Source: Catonia carolina (lineage: Eukaryota; Arthropoda; Insecta; Hemiptera; Achilidae). From it: a stretch of 64,000 bases of DNA. The translations under genes and the position numbers were made by a program. Shown here piece after piece: positions 34,001 to 45,605 of this stretch; within the stretch, counting starts at the first letter, position 1, and every line of letters starts with the position of its first letter. Under the pieces are notes generated by a model, which worked only from the letters and a program-made list of their open reading frames with translations, was not told where the DNA came from and made no database searches. The stretch lies in contig JAQMRL010000002.1 in the NCBI GenBank assembly GCA_035578175.1, positions 131,690,171 through 131,754,170 on the forward strand, given 5' to 3'.

Positions 34001-34299
34001 CATGGAGCGTTGTAGGGATAGAGAACGAGTGTATATTGAAGGTGACAATAAGTGATTATGTATATAATAAAAATAAAATTTTTTACAACGTCAGTCTCGT
34101 AATTTAATAGCTACACCTCGTACGTACTAAATTATGACAATAAACTCCAAAAAAGTAGCCTAAATAATTATTCAGATTTTTCTTCTACTATCAAACATCA
34201 TAAGTTATATAAATAGAACTATTTTTTTGTCAAGTAAAATAGTTAACATTAAAGATGACGTCTCAAAATTTTGGACAGGAATTAGGATGATTATACAAT

Positions 34300-35240
34300 T
34301 TCACACGACAATATGTTGGGGCACACACGACTTTCTCTTGCCAAGGCGAATAATCCTCAATATAATCTAACATTAGTAATAAAACATTAGAAACAAACAA
34401 AAAAACTAACCTCAAAACATAACCTTATCTTAATCATGAGTGAATGATGCAAAATGAAAACTAACTTTGTTTGGCTTCATACGGAAAATCACTTTTTGAC
34501 GCTTAACTAGGCTCCGTAGAGAAAAATTCTTAAAATAAAAGTTGTAGATCTTTTAATTCCTATAAATTTTACGTGTATTTTTGCCATAAAACCGATACTA
34601 CGGCCGAAATGTTAAAAAATCGATTTTTTACTGATTTTCATGAAAAAAATAAAACAGAAAATCACTAATTACTGCTAAACTAAGTGTTATACAAATAAAT
34701 TTAAGAAATAAAAGTTGTAGACTTTTAAATTGGCTATAGTTTTTGTTATACACTTTTGCGCTAAAATGCATTATAAGGCTGCGATCTTAAAAAAACGTTT
34801 TTTTTATACTAGAGCACAGCCTTTCCAAGAATTTCAGTAGACATAGCGCCTACCTTATCTTGTAGAGCATAAAAATGTAGTAAAGGAGGCGATTTTTAAG
34901 AAAAATCGTAAGAGCCGTTTTTTGAAAAAATCGCAAAAAAGTGAAAAATGACACGAATAAACTACTACTTCTTGTCGACCGAATTTGATGAAAATATTCG
35001 TATTGGGTCCGGTAGTAGTATCTAACTTAAGTTTCAAGTTTCAAGTTCATACGATGTTCCGTTCTTGAGATATTTTGTTCACACAACCACACACACGCAC
35101 ACGCATACACACACAGACCAATCGATAAAAACATGTCTTTGGGTTCAGGGCGCCTGAAAACGTGTAGGCTACATTCGGTGAAAAATCTACATGAAAACAA
35201 TACTTTCCTTCCTTTATATTCATAGGCAAGAGAAAGTAAA
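34300..35240 (+). repeat. Dispersed repeat D, longest copy
   Basis: About 0.94 kb without coding capacity. Blocks in order: CACACACGACTTTCTCTTGC, two similar CTACAA/TTGTAGA..TTTTAAATT segments (34540 and 34710), CTTATCTTGTAGAGCATAAA, ACAGACCAATCGATAAAAAC, TACTTTCCTTCC and GGCAAGAGAAAGTAAAAA. A CA-rich run covers 35083-35115. Other copies lie at 5476, 23765, 45455, 52225, 58998 and 63425. True ends are unknown. Confidence 0.85.
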
Positions 35241-37049
35241 AATACTGAACTGAAATCTTTAACGAATAAAAATATCAAATATATAAAAGAGTATAAATAA
35301 AAAACACAAAAGAAACCCCATTTCTATTTTAAGTCAGTGTTAAATACCTAATTTGTTACCTATGAAAGCAGGTAGAGTTTTCTATTTCTTGGTCTTGTCT
35401 GTCTTATATACGAAGACTAAATATATATTTTTATTTTATTACAAGTATTCGGCATACTCTTTTAAATAATATTAGTGCGACCGTAAATCACTAAACCTGA
35501 AAGAGCATTTTTAACAATAGAACATGTCCTACAGAGATGTTTGAGAAGAATTTTGGTTAGAATTTATTTTTATAAAATTCCTTTTCTGTTAAATGAAATA
35601 TAATATTCATTCAATTGCTAATATTAATGACTGGGTCCTAATGAATAAACGTGTTCTTTCCTGACTTTTCTTTTCCCCTCAGTCATTTGCAATCCTCTAC
35701 GTATAAGTTGCTCCAATGTCGTTCAAACATCGCTTCTGAGGTCTTCCCACACCCCTTTTTATTTCTCTCGGTTGTCAGTGGGTAAGTCTTACCGTCTTTC
35801 TATCCACACTCACTCTAGCAACATATCCTGCGCACTGTTATTTGTAATTCTTTACCCGTTGTATTATGCCTATCACTATTATCTCTCTTCATTCTTTTTT
35901 TATACCATCTTTCTCTCTATAGCTTTGTCTTTTCCTCTACCTCTCTCATTCTTCCACCTTCCCTCTCTCTCGTTCTCGACCTCTCCTCCTCATTCCTCCG
36001 CTCACCTCCCACTCCCTCTTACCATCCCTTTTTCTTTCCATCTCTATCTCCCTCTCTCTTTGTAACTTTAATCCTCTCTGTACTTTTCTCAGTAAAGAGT
36101 TATAATCATTAAGGATTATGGTTTGCTCGTTGTAAGCCGTAATGTATACTTGTATACTTGTCAAAAAAACATGGTACAATAACTAAATAACAAAAAAAAA
36201 TTCGAATTATAATTAGAGAAGTAGATATAAATTGCAAGAAGTTCTGTAGGATTTGAATGAGTACATAATATGATTATCAGACACAAAATTATAACTGCAA
36301 TCTATAATAAAACCACTACGGGATAAAAAAATTCAATTCTTGGTAATATAGATGATATAATCAGTTATAACAAACAGTTCAAGCATCATCTTTGGCTCCG
36401 GGTGGTACTCCTATTCTAAACGACATAACCTCTCAGTTGACGCGGAGAGAAGCAAAGCTTGAGCTTGTCTATTATACTGTTTTGAGACTATAGGTGACAA
36501 CGGACAAAATACACACATCATCAGCTTGTCTCTTAAAACAAACAGTAACAGTAATTATGCAGTTTTCAAAACATAGCTTATGACCTTCTGAATATTGGAA
36601 GCTTATTTCTTCGTAGATATCATGAACATGGAAAAAATTATGTAAAATTTTATTGATTATGCAAGTAATAAAGTTCTTTATAAGTTAATTTTTTGTCTCC
36701 TTTTAGTTTATCTCACAGCTTTTGTACTATTGTTAGCATTATTCGTTTTTATAGAAGTTAGACTAGCCTGTATCCTCCTTCCTGTGTTTACTTTCTCCAA
36801 AAATAAAATAAAATGTTTTATCGTATTGCTAAGTAATGTGAACGAGCATTTTGTAGATATGTCTTTAGAGGCTATTCTGAAAGTAATTTTGGCTTGATTC
36901 TGTTGAAATACATTTTAAGAGAGAAAGTGTACTGTATCGATATATGGAGCGATAGCCTCTCAAATCGCGGACGCCAGATTACGGTGTGTTAGTGTGTACA
37001 GAATAGTACAGCATCGGCAAAGGAGATTTTATGTACGGAGTGCGTTGGT
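35241..37049. other. Non-coding stretch with polypyrimidine tract
   Basis: A C/T-rich stretch covers 35925-36062 (CTCTCT and CCTCTC types). The frames through it are low-complexity and not genes. The rest is AT-rich and unassigned; 36890-37050 is less repetitive. Confidence 0.4.
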
Positions 37050-37690
37050 TCGATATATTTAAAGCACTTTAGGGAGCGGTTGCCGTCAAAATGCTCGCGT
37101 GATGAATACGTTTTCCACTCTGTTAAGTCCCGCAAAGTACTCTATTTATCTTTATATTAAAGTTGTTCGGATTTCCTTAAAGTAAGTATATCTTATCATT
37201 AATAACCGAGCTCCGGAAATCGTGCGATAAAAATGTATCACCTCGTGTGCAATATGTATGCAATAAATGTTTATGCTCGTATGTGTGCGTGGGTGCGTTT
37301 ATCTGTGTATATATGTGATAGAGTAGTAGTAATAGTAGTATAGGGAGCCGATACAAAGATGGCCGGTTATGATAAGGCGATAGGTTTAATGACATGGTTG
37401 CTATGGTAACGGCGCAGATCGACCGGACGGTGGTCAGGTGGGGGGCGCCGCCATCACAATTGATATTTGCCTTTGACGAAGCGTCTCACACGCCCCCCTC
37501 TGCCTATCTACCCCTCTGCTCCTTCTTTACATCCCGCCGCCAACACCACCGACGCTAACGCCGCAACCACCGGACGACCGATCACCTTCTTCTCAGATGC
37601 TCTGCTGCTGCCGCCTCTTCCTTTGCGATCGCGGCCGCTTCCACCAACCTCCACTCGTCTCTTATTTTTCTGACATACTCGTCTTATCAC
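37050..37690. other. GC- and CpG-rich block, function unknown
   Basis: The core 37420-37650 is strikingly GC-rich for this window (GGGGGGCGCCGCCATC, GATCGCGGCCGCTTCC). A GTAGTAGTAATAGTAGTA run lies at 37322-37340. The 68-codon frame at 37467 is Pro/Leu/Thr-rich low complexity. A promoter or CpG-island role is possible but nothing proves it. Confidence 0.4.
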
Positions 37691-38289
37691 TCCTTAAAGA
37701 AATTTTAAAAACAGAAAAATTCGGACATAAGTGAAATGTCTCATCTTAACCATCCACATCATCCCTAAGGCAATTCTGATATGGGGTACCTGTAGTCTAA
37801 AGTAAATTTCACGTGCAATAAAAAAGTGTAAAGATTTATATTTGCGCATTAATAAGCCTACATCCAGGATGCATTACCGTCACTTATATTTGATATAATC
37901 ACTTTGTTCATGTTATAGATAAAGTCTACTTACTTCAACAGTAATCATTTACTGACTGAAACTGAATTAATAGTCTAACAGTTAGCCGAAACATTAAAAA
38001 GAGAGAAACACCAATAGTGTACGTCACTTTCCAAACCCATGTTTAGGATAATGCATAGACTACCAGTAAAATTATGACCAAGTTATAACCTAGTCACTTG
38101 CAGCTTTCACAGTTGTATTTAATGTGGATAGTCAAACAGAAAAATGTAAGTGCCTATCTGCCGGCTTCAGTAATTAGGTTAGATAATGCGGTTAGCTACT
38201 ATCTTCACTATGTTATCTCTAATGCACCCTTTACTTTAACACTCTCATTGCTTTTTTATGTTTTTTTTTTATCTTTAATGTGCGTACGT
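37691..38289. other. Non-coding stretch, nothing recognised
   Basis: AT-rich unique sequence. Confidence 0.3.
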
Positions 38290-38580
38290 TGCAATCTGTT
38301 CAATTTAAAACAATAAGCAACCCCCATGACCCAATAAGATGAGGATGATGTGTATGACATGTAAATTATGTATAGTCTTGTACAAACCCGGGCTGATCGT
38401 TCGTGAGAGAGTACGGTTAACCAACCATCAAAGTTCACCGGTAACTATTGTCTAGTATTCAAATCCGTATAATAGAACTACCTTTACAAGGATTTGAACC
38501 AGGAACCTTCATCTCCAAAACTCAGCAGTTATAAAACTGACTCGCGGCGACGACTTTATCTGTAGACCAACCCGATGGGT
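38290..38580 (-). repeat. SINE-A, full copy, minus strand
   Basis: On the minus strand: ACCCATCGGGTTGGTCTACA head with degenerate A box, AGTTTTGGAGATGAAGGTTC, a perfect B box GGTTCAAATCC, then AATAGTTACCGGTGAACTTT and CATTGTTTTAAATTGAACAG-type tail. Length about 290 bp. Confidence 0.85.
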
Positions 38581-38739
38581 TAAAGTAAAATATATTATTT
38601 TAATATTTTTCCCACGTACCTTTTTTTCTTTATAGGCTACTTAAACTTCCTCATAAACTAACAGACAACACAAAAAATAAAGCAATACTGAGCTAATTCT
38701 ATATTAGTTCTTGTTTAGTCCTTGTTTAGTTTAGTTATA

Positions 38740-38850
38740 TGTTTTTGTCACTATGTCAGAGTTCTTGGGTTCGATTTCCGGATAGGGTTTGAAAATGATA
38801 TATAAGTTAAATCCCATCCTTCCAGTTCCATAACGCAGTAGTCACTAATC
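38740..38850 (+). repeat. Possible eroded SINE with B box
   Basis: A B box lies in TGGGTTCGATTTCCGGATAG (38767-38786), followed by TGAAAATGATATATAAGTTA. No convincing A box upstream. It could be a SINE-B relative. Confidence 0.4.
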
Positions 38851-39574
38851 ATCCAAAGTTTGCTAAAGGTACTGGTAACTTCCGTAGTTTCTGAGATGTC
38901 AGTGATGATCTACTTGTTATATAATATAATAAAAAATTAATAAAAATAATAAATTTCATCTTAATATAATATAAAACACTTGTTATATAATATTAGATTA
39001 TAGTATTATAACTAAACTGACTAAATGGTAAAACAATCATTTTAGAATATATATTTAAAGAGTTTTTTTATAAAATGACAGCTGCTAACAACATCCAAAC
39101 GTTGTAGTTAAAATTATTTACTATAAAAGATACTGTGTAAAGGTGTCCGAATATTAAATCCACCTGTCATACATGTCACTTATCATAGTAATGATAAAAT
39201 ATAACATTTTGACACCGAATAAAAATAATAGAAATTAAAAAATAATAAACTAAATAAAAGAACCAGTCATTAAACGGAATAATGACTACATGTAGGTTAT
39301 ATTTTGAACAAGATAATTTCTGAGGAAGAATACTATTGATATGGTAGACTACTATAAATCCAGTATCACCAACTACCGTTTTATATTAGGCCTAAGAACA
39401 TTGACCTACGAAACAAAACATAAACATATGATTACCATAAAAATGATATAGATCTCTCTCAAGTAATAGCCGACTACTAGCAGAAGTGTACAAGTATGTA
39501 TTACCTATTTTAAAAAAAAATATTGTATTCACTTTCTAAGATAGGCTACAGCCTATTTTCTTCGTCTTTTTATT
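38851..39574. other. Non-coding stretch, nothing recognised
   Basis: Very AT-rich, with TATAATATAA runs (38925-39010). Confidence 0.35.
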
Positions 39575-39885
39575 CTTGTCGTATTTTCCTCCTCCTCCTC
39601 CTCCTCCACCACCTCCAGCTCCTTCTCCTTCACTTCATCTCCTCCTCCTTCTCCTCCTCCTCCTCCTTTTCCTCCTCTTTAACTTCCTCTTTACCTCCAC
39701 TTTTTCCCCTTTCTTTCCCTTTTTCTTCTCCTTTTACACCTCTTTCTCCTCTTCTTTCCTTCTTCTCCTTTTACTCCTCTCATCCTTCTCCTTCTTCTCC
39801 TTCTACTCCTCCTTCTTCTTCCTCTTAATCTACTCTTCTTCTTCTCCTTCTTCTTCTTTTTTGCCCTTCCTACTCCTTCTCCCAG
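39575..39885 (+). repeat. Polypyrimidine tract (TCC/TTC)n
   Basis: About 310 nt almost entirely C and T on the plus strand. The open frames here are Ser/Leu/Pro/Phe low complexity created by the repeat. Confidence 0.95.
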
Positions 39886-40431
39886 TAAGGATAAGCAACC
39901 TTTCCGTCAGCTTTATGTGCATATCAAACATAAAAAAAGCATTATGCCTGTTCCAGTGTCAAGAAATCTTTCCATCGTTTCTTTAGCAATCCCAACCGAC
40001 TCCAACCTGCACGCTGATACTTATGGGCGGTTTGTGGGAAACGGCTGCTTGCCACTATTTGATTAATATACGCAAACCACTTCATTATCCTTTATTTGGT
40101 AGATTCAGGCCAGTTCTTATCTCTTATTTCAGGCGGTACTTGTTAATTTATTCCTCAAACAACCCAAAACTTTTACAAACTCTCCAAATCTTATCTATGA
40201 GCTCTCAACGCTCGTAATATCTTTCTTTTACATTGCTGAATGTTCCATTAAGAATGCTACGGATTACCATGATTTTATGCGTTTTGCGAAGTTTTACTTT
40301 TCAAAGTCTCACATAGATCGAAACTTGTTAACTTTGACTTAATTTCTGTATCTCACTTGTAACTGACATTAACCTTTAACTTTTCCAATACCATATTATC
40401 GACACTATTGTTGTTATAAGGCTGTGTGTTG
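39886..40431. other. Non-coding stretch, nothing recognised
   Basis: Moderate complexity, no domain in the short frame at 40023-40217. Confidence 0.35.
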
Positions 40432-40705
40432 TTTAGGTCAACAGCTGAAAGGCTGGTTTGAACCTCTAAAAGCTTTCCAAGTAAAACAAGGAGTGAGATG
40501 ATTTACCATGCCTTCCTGGGTGGAAAAATAAGGTTATCAGCATGTTAGACCCTCTGAAAAGCATCTACTTTCCACCCTACAAATGGCATCTCCACGTTTT
40601 TTACCACATGGTCTAGCTGTATAATGAAATTCATTACTCTCACAGGAGATAACACTGACTAGTATCTTTTACACCTCTACCTCTTCTATTTTTAATGCTT
40701 CAAAT
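40432..40705 (+). repeat. Dispersed repeat C, long copy
   Basis: Blocks: AGGTCAACAGCTGAAAGGCT, GGTTTGAACCTC, AAACAAGGAGTGAGATGATT, ACCATGCCTTCCTGGGTGGA, GCATGTTAGACCCTCTGAAA, GTCTAGCTGTATAATGAAAT, TTTTACACCTCTACCTCTTC. It is nearly collinear with 50215-50487. Confidence 0.85.
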
Positions 40706-42002
40706 ATATAATTGGCTGACAATGTGATAAGAAATAGATCAATTTTTGTAGCCCCGGAACTTGTAGATCGAGTGTAAATAATTTAACACTCCACCTACCT
40801 GTTACGGACAATTTTTATAAATTATTTAAATTTAAAAAAATTTGATATTTGAATTGTTTAAACATGGATAATTTTCAAAGCAACTGGCAGAACATGTTGG
40901 TTTAATTGACGTATGAAAACTTTGAGATGAGGTGAAGGACCGGTAATCATTTTAAAAGTTAATTAAGTAGGCTATTCGTTTATATAATTCTGAACGTAAT
41001 TGCTTTACACCTATTGATAGATAGGAACACATTTTCTTTTTTAATTGCTTTAAAATTAGATTATAAGAAAACTTTATTTAACTTATGTCTATCATTTATA
41101 TTATTATTTCAGGAGCAGCTGTATTGTATTTTGTTTTGAACGTTTCATCGCATTTTTTCATTGTATATTTGTTCTATTTTGAATAAACAGTCTGTCTAGG
41201 TAGTAGTCTGGTATATAAAACTGTTTTATAGTCAGAAATAGAGCATTAGGGAAATAATGAAGAACGACTGATTGTGTACGAGTGTGTTTGGTCGTGTACA
41301 AGTGTGTGTGTGTATGTGTAGTGGAGTGAGTGATCCATTGTGGTGAATGGTTGAATTGTTGGCGACGGCTATTTCAAGCGCATTCCTCCTGCTATGCTAA
41401 CCTGCTTGCTTCTTTTCAACTAATATCACTATTGTTGTTTATAATTTTTTAACACTTAGAATAAAACTACAATTTCATTTTTATATGCATTGTAATATAA
41501 ATTATAATACTGCGTCATTGTTAGGAGAAATGGTCACTAAAATGTTTGATAGTTATAAGATAGTGATGTGGTTTTATTTGCAAGTCAGGCGAAGGTTAGC
41601 ATACGAGTCAGATCAGTCATTCAAGTATAGAATGCTCCACTTTTAGTTGCTTGTCACATGTGCTTTGTTTGTACGGTACTGAACATATAAAATTAATTTC
41701 ATCTTGTCTTTATCGTTTTCTTTAACTACTGTACCACTTTTCGTTTTTTAAAACTAAATTCATTTTTACATTTTTCCTTTTCAAACTTATATGAGTGTGT
41801 ATAAATTTTAAAAAAATAATATTTTTCAAAATATATCAAGGAGTGTGAATATTATTAAGCATTAAAAGCAATAATCATAATAGTTGATTTAATTAAAAAA
41901 TATAATTATAACAGTAGGCTTTTAAAAAGTCTAAATGTAAAAAAATTGGTTTAATAAAAATTATAGGCTATGTACATTTTTAATCCTAATGTATTTACGT
42001 AG
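40706..42002. other. Non-coding stretch; short (TG)n
   Basis: A TG run at 41300-41318. Block 41270-41430 is somewhat GC-richer. No frame or element recognised. Confidence 0.35.
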
Positions 42003-42288
42003 GAATCTGTTCAAATAACGAACAGTAAGTAACCCCATGACCTACTGAGATGATTGATATGTGTAACGTGAAAATGAGGTGTACCTGGTACAGACTTAGG
42101 CCGACTATTCCTGAGAAAATATTGTTAATTGAACACCAACCATCAGATTACACCAGTAACCACTGTTTAGTATTCAAATCCGTATAAAAGTAACTACCTT
42201 TACTAGGATTTGAACCACGGAACCTTCGGCTTTGTACATCATCAATCAAATAGGTGATGACTTTACCACTAGACCAACCCAGAGGGTT
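42003..42288 (-). repeat. SINE-A, full copy, minus strand
   Basis: On the minus strand: ACCCTCTGGGTTGGTCTAGT with intact A box TGGTCTAGTGG, GCCGAAGGTTCCGTGG, perfect B box GGTTCAAATCC, ACAGTGGTTACTGGTGTAAT, GGAATAGTCGGCCTAAGTCT, GGTCATGGGGTTACTTACTG. It is the best copy for both promoter boxes. Confidence 0.9.
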
Positions 42289-42600
42289 GTAAAATAAGAC
42301 TATATTAATAATTAATATAGGAAAATTAATATAGAAATTATTTTTAATGTTATGAAGTTACATAAAAGTTATAAAAATTTGCATTCTGTGCTCTGAAAAT
42401 TTAATTGGAAAAACAAGTATTTTTGTTTCACTTGTGTTTCACCGCTTGTAATAAAAACATTTCTTGTTAAGAACAAAGCTGTTGCCTTTTATTGTAGGCA
42501 ATGTAATGTGATTTTTTTTTAGTTTCGCATCAATATCTTGGTTATTAGCAACTACTTTAGTTTAATTAAGGTACGGTATGTTTGAACCTGTCACCTGCAG
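42289..42600. other. Non-coding spacer
   Basis: AT-rich. A 16-nt perfect palindrome GTCACCTGCAGGTGAC spans 42590-42605 at the LINE junction. Confidence 0.35.
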
Positions 42601-42894
42601 GTGACCTTAACGATGGAAGAAAGATTACGTACCGCAAGACTCAAATGGTTTGGACATGTACAAAGGATGCCTGAGGCACGTATCCCCAGACAGTACTTGG
42701 ACATGGAGGTATCTGGAAAGAGACCCGTTGGACGTCCCAGAAGAAGATGGACTGACCAAATAAGGGATAATCTCCTAACAAAAGGAATGACACTACAGGA
42801 TATCAGAATACAAAAGGTATATCAAGATAGAGATAGATGGAAGCATATCGTCCACTCAAATCCTACCCGGCCTGCTGGAAGGATACCCAGATGA
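42601..42894 (+). CDS. LINE reverse transcriptase, last ~95 codons
   Basis: An undisturbed frame encodes only the C-terminal tail of a LINE RT: ARLKWFGHVQRMPEARIPRQ, then KRPVGRPRRRWTDQIRDNLL, then VYQDRDRWK. It lies after the polymerase domain, so no catalytic residues are present. The stop codon (TGA) is embedded in a GAT repeat (about 42890-42912), which is the 3' tail of the element. This is a heavily 5'-truncated insertion with little decay. I could not find a convincing TSD. The true ATG is not known; the frame begins at the truncation point. Confidence 0.85.
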   Translation: MTLTMEERLRTARLKWFGHVQRMPEARIPRQYLDMEVSGKRPVGRPRRRWTDQIRDNLLTKGMTLQDIRIQKVYQDRDRWKHIVHSNPTRPAGRIPR

Positions 42895-42912
42895 TGATGA
42901 TGATGATGATGA
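42890..42912 (+). repeat. (GAT)n tail of LINE
   Basis: About seven GAT/ATG units directly at the LINE stop codon. Confidence 0.9.
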
Positions 42913-43434
42913 ACTTCCACTTTACAGCGTAGCACACTTATAACTCTGCTACAGAAGCGGTCATGATGTGATTTTAATTTATCTGTACTCTATTTAACAA
43001 AATGTTATTTATCTTAACCTAAAAAGACGTTCTTCGGAAGTTACAGAAGGTCTGTGGTTAGTATCGTTTTTTTTTTTAAATCGAAGGAGTAATTTTTTCT
43101 ATCAATAAAATTAAGGAGTAATTTTTTGTGTATAAATTAAATATTTCTACGTAAATTTGGTAGAAAAATTGAAATCTTTTAGTTTAAATGTTGTTATGAA
43201 GACCAAATTCTTAAACCCACACATAGGGTTACAAAAAAAATTAATTCATTGGTTACAGTTCCTAAGTATTAAGAACGTTACATCACTGTCATTACCCGGT
43301 CATGGTTTTATCAGATCACTTTTCGTGTCATTTGAAAAGCGCTCTACCTTATGCATTAGTAGAAAAACTGAAGACATTTTTTATTTTCTTAGTAGACGTT
43401 CGGAATTTGTTGAAATTCGAAAAGTGCAGTTCAG
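42913..43434. other. Non-coding stretch, nothing recognised
   Basis: The 98-codon frame at 43157-43453 shows no domain and runs into a duplicated segment. Confidence 0.35.
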
Positions 43435-43600
43435 CGTGAATAGTTCGGTATAAACTTATTGAATGATGATTGCGTGATTGAGTATTTAAACGGAAGAAAT
43501 GGAAAATCTTGGTAGGTTGTGTGAGAGAGACTAGGAGGTATTAGTACGAGTTAATTTGAGAATGGTTTTTCTTCAAGTTAGCAACATTACAGTCTGCTCG
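43435..43600 (+). repeat. Direct repeat, first copy (~165 bp)
   Basis: Shares ATTGAATGATGATTGCGTGA, TTGAGTATTTAAACGGAAGA, GGAGGTATTAGTACGAGTTA and AGCAACATTACAGTCT with 45293-45452. The few differences are substitutions and 1-2 bp indels. Confidence 0.9.
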
Positions 43601-45292
43601 TATAAAATTGTACAATTAATAATTATAGACCTAATAAATATCCATTTACGTGATTATAATTCTGTACCTAAGAAATAAATGAAGTTAACTCAATTTTTGT
43701 AATTTTTTAGAAGAACTAAAAACATGAAGTTTTAACTTTTTTTTAAATTTTCTGAAGGTGTTAAAATTTTTTATTAATTTGTACCAAATGTAGTTTCTGA
43801 TACAGAGATTTAAATGACTGAATAACTTTCTTAACTTCTACACCTCTCTGACTATCCACAGAACTTAGGTTAATCAAACGAAAACAAAACTTAGACAAAA
43901 CATATTGTGCTAACTCTATTATGATAAAGAAACAGCATTTTATTTATAACATTGTATGAAAAAATTGCTGAGTTCAAGCAAATCTGAGGCCTAACAGTAA
44001 GACAATAAAAACAAAATAATTCAAAATAAAATACCTAACTTATTGTCCGTAACGAGTATCATTCAATGAAATTTTAAAATAAGAATGATTTAAAAATCTG
44101 CCGCATTATTATAGAAAAGTGGAGTTAATGTGCATACTGCAACTTTTAAAAAATGGAAGTAAGACAGATACGAGTTAATATTGTAAACCATTAGATAGAG
44201 AATTTCTTGCTGATTTTAAAACTTAATTTTGCCAAAATTGAAGTTAACAGCCTGTACCTCTGGAGCACAGAATTGCATCCGGTAATGATTAAGTATATAT
44301 TATTATTTTAAAACTTTGGCAACATTGGTTAACATTTATAACTTAATCTAATAAACTTGTCTTTTTAATCTTGTAATATCATATCAATATTATTTATTTG
44401 TATATTTATTTATATTTATATTTATTTAGTAAAATATTAAAATTACAATTCATGACTATACTAAGCTATGTACAATATTTTAAACTACATAAACTTATAC
44501 GCAAAAACTCTTCTTCACAAAGAGTTCTGTCCACGCATAGGAGTATACAAAACATAAACATTAATTCACTTAAATACTTATAACTACTATAAAGTTACTA
44601 AGTTAAATTACTACTGGTAGCTATATTATAAAAGCGATATTATAATTTTTATTTTATAACTATTAATAAGAAGATTTAGGGCCATGTAGTCCTGATAATA
44701 ATTAAATCTTTCTACATATTTAGAAAAGAGTCAGAATTCGTAAAGAAATCGGTGGGATACCGATAATGGGTGACATCTTGAAAGATTCACCTGGGGAACA
44801 AATTTAAAGAAAAAGAGAGGTTTCTTGATTTAGTAAAGGAAAGAATTATTATTAACACTAAATATTAATATAACTGTCTTGACAGTATCAGTATCATTAT
44901 CATTGACGGTTTGTTCAGTTATAAGTATGTTTAATTGATTATTACCTATCTTACTATAAATAATACGCACAGTCAAAACTTTCAAGCAAAAATTAATGTT
45001 ATGACATTTAAAATTGAGTATCCGCTAACGAGTGGTCTCCAAAGTGTAAAAGTAATTTAACAAAATATATATTATAAAAATATTTATTGATTGTGCAGAG
45101 ACACTAATTGTAATTTTTTAAAATAAACTGAAAGATTTTTGTCATATTGTTAATTAACTATCTGGTCCTGAAAATGTATCATAGCTGCTACACATCTGAC
45201 AACATGAGTAACTTTACATTTGCTTTCAAGAATCTGGCTACTATTATACATTCAGATCGATTGAAGCTTTGCTTTGCCTTTATAATTCAGTG
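43601..45292. other. Non-coding stretch between the direct repeats
   Basis: AT-rich. TTTATATTTA-type runs at 44395-44430. No frame or element recognised. Confidence 0.35.
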
Positions 45293-45452
45293 TGAATAAT
45301 TTGGTTTAAATCTATTGAATGATGATTGCGTGATTGAGTATTTAAACGGAAGAGATTGGAAAATCATGGTAGATTGTGTGAGAGAGGCTAGGAGGTATTA
45401 GTACGAGTTAATTTGAAAATGGTTTTTCTTTAAGTAAGCAACATTACAGTCT
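45293..45452 (+). repeat. Direct repeat, second copy
   Basis: Same blocks as 43435-43600, same orientation, about 1.86 kb away. It ends at ACAGTCT, where repeat D sequence begins. Confidence 0.9.
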
Positions 45453-45454
45453 AA

Positions 45455-45605
45455 TACATATAGACCAATCGCTAAAAACATGTGTTTTGGGTGCACGGGC
45501 CCTGAAAATGCATATTTCTGGTAAAAACTTGATTTCGAAAAATCGACATGAAAACAATACTTTCCATCCCTACCTATAATCTTATAAGGCAAGAGAAACT
45601 TATAA
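45455..45605 (+). repeat. Dispersed repeat D, 3' end
   Basis: ATAGACCAATCGCTAAAAAC, CCTGAAAATGCATATTTCTG, AAAATCGACATGAAAACAAT, ACTTTCCATCCC, GGCAAGAGAAA. Confidence 0.8.

Larger units (their letters stand above)
33192..34120. mobile_element. Mariner element built of two inverted 3' ends
   Basis: Both ends read CGAGGTGT inward and are flanked by TA (33190-33191 and 34121-34122). The inverted ends share ACGAGACTGACGTTGT and AGGTGACAATAAGTGATTAT. The left part (33192-33870) is a mariner 3' portion on the minus strand; the right part (33871-34120) is a second 3' portion on the plus strand beginning at CTAAGGTGAAATCTG. A normal 5' end is absent. Confidence 0.9.

Noticed and set aside
34330..35237. 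Repeat D as a simple 13-bp TIR transposon (ACTTTCTCTTGCC ends)
   Set aside because: The copies at 52225-52875 and 56900-56945 stay similar beyond the left motif, so it is not the end of the element, and no TSD was seen.
39523..39986. Two overlapping frames of 101 and 136 codons
   Set aside because: Same reason: TCC/TTC repeat translated in two frames.
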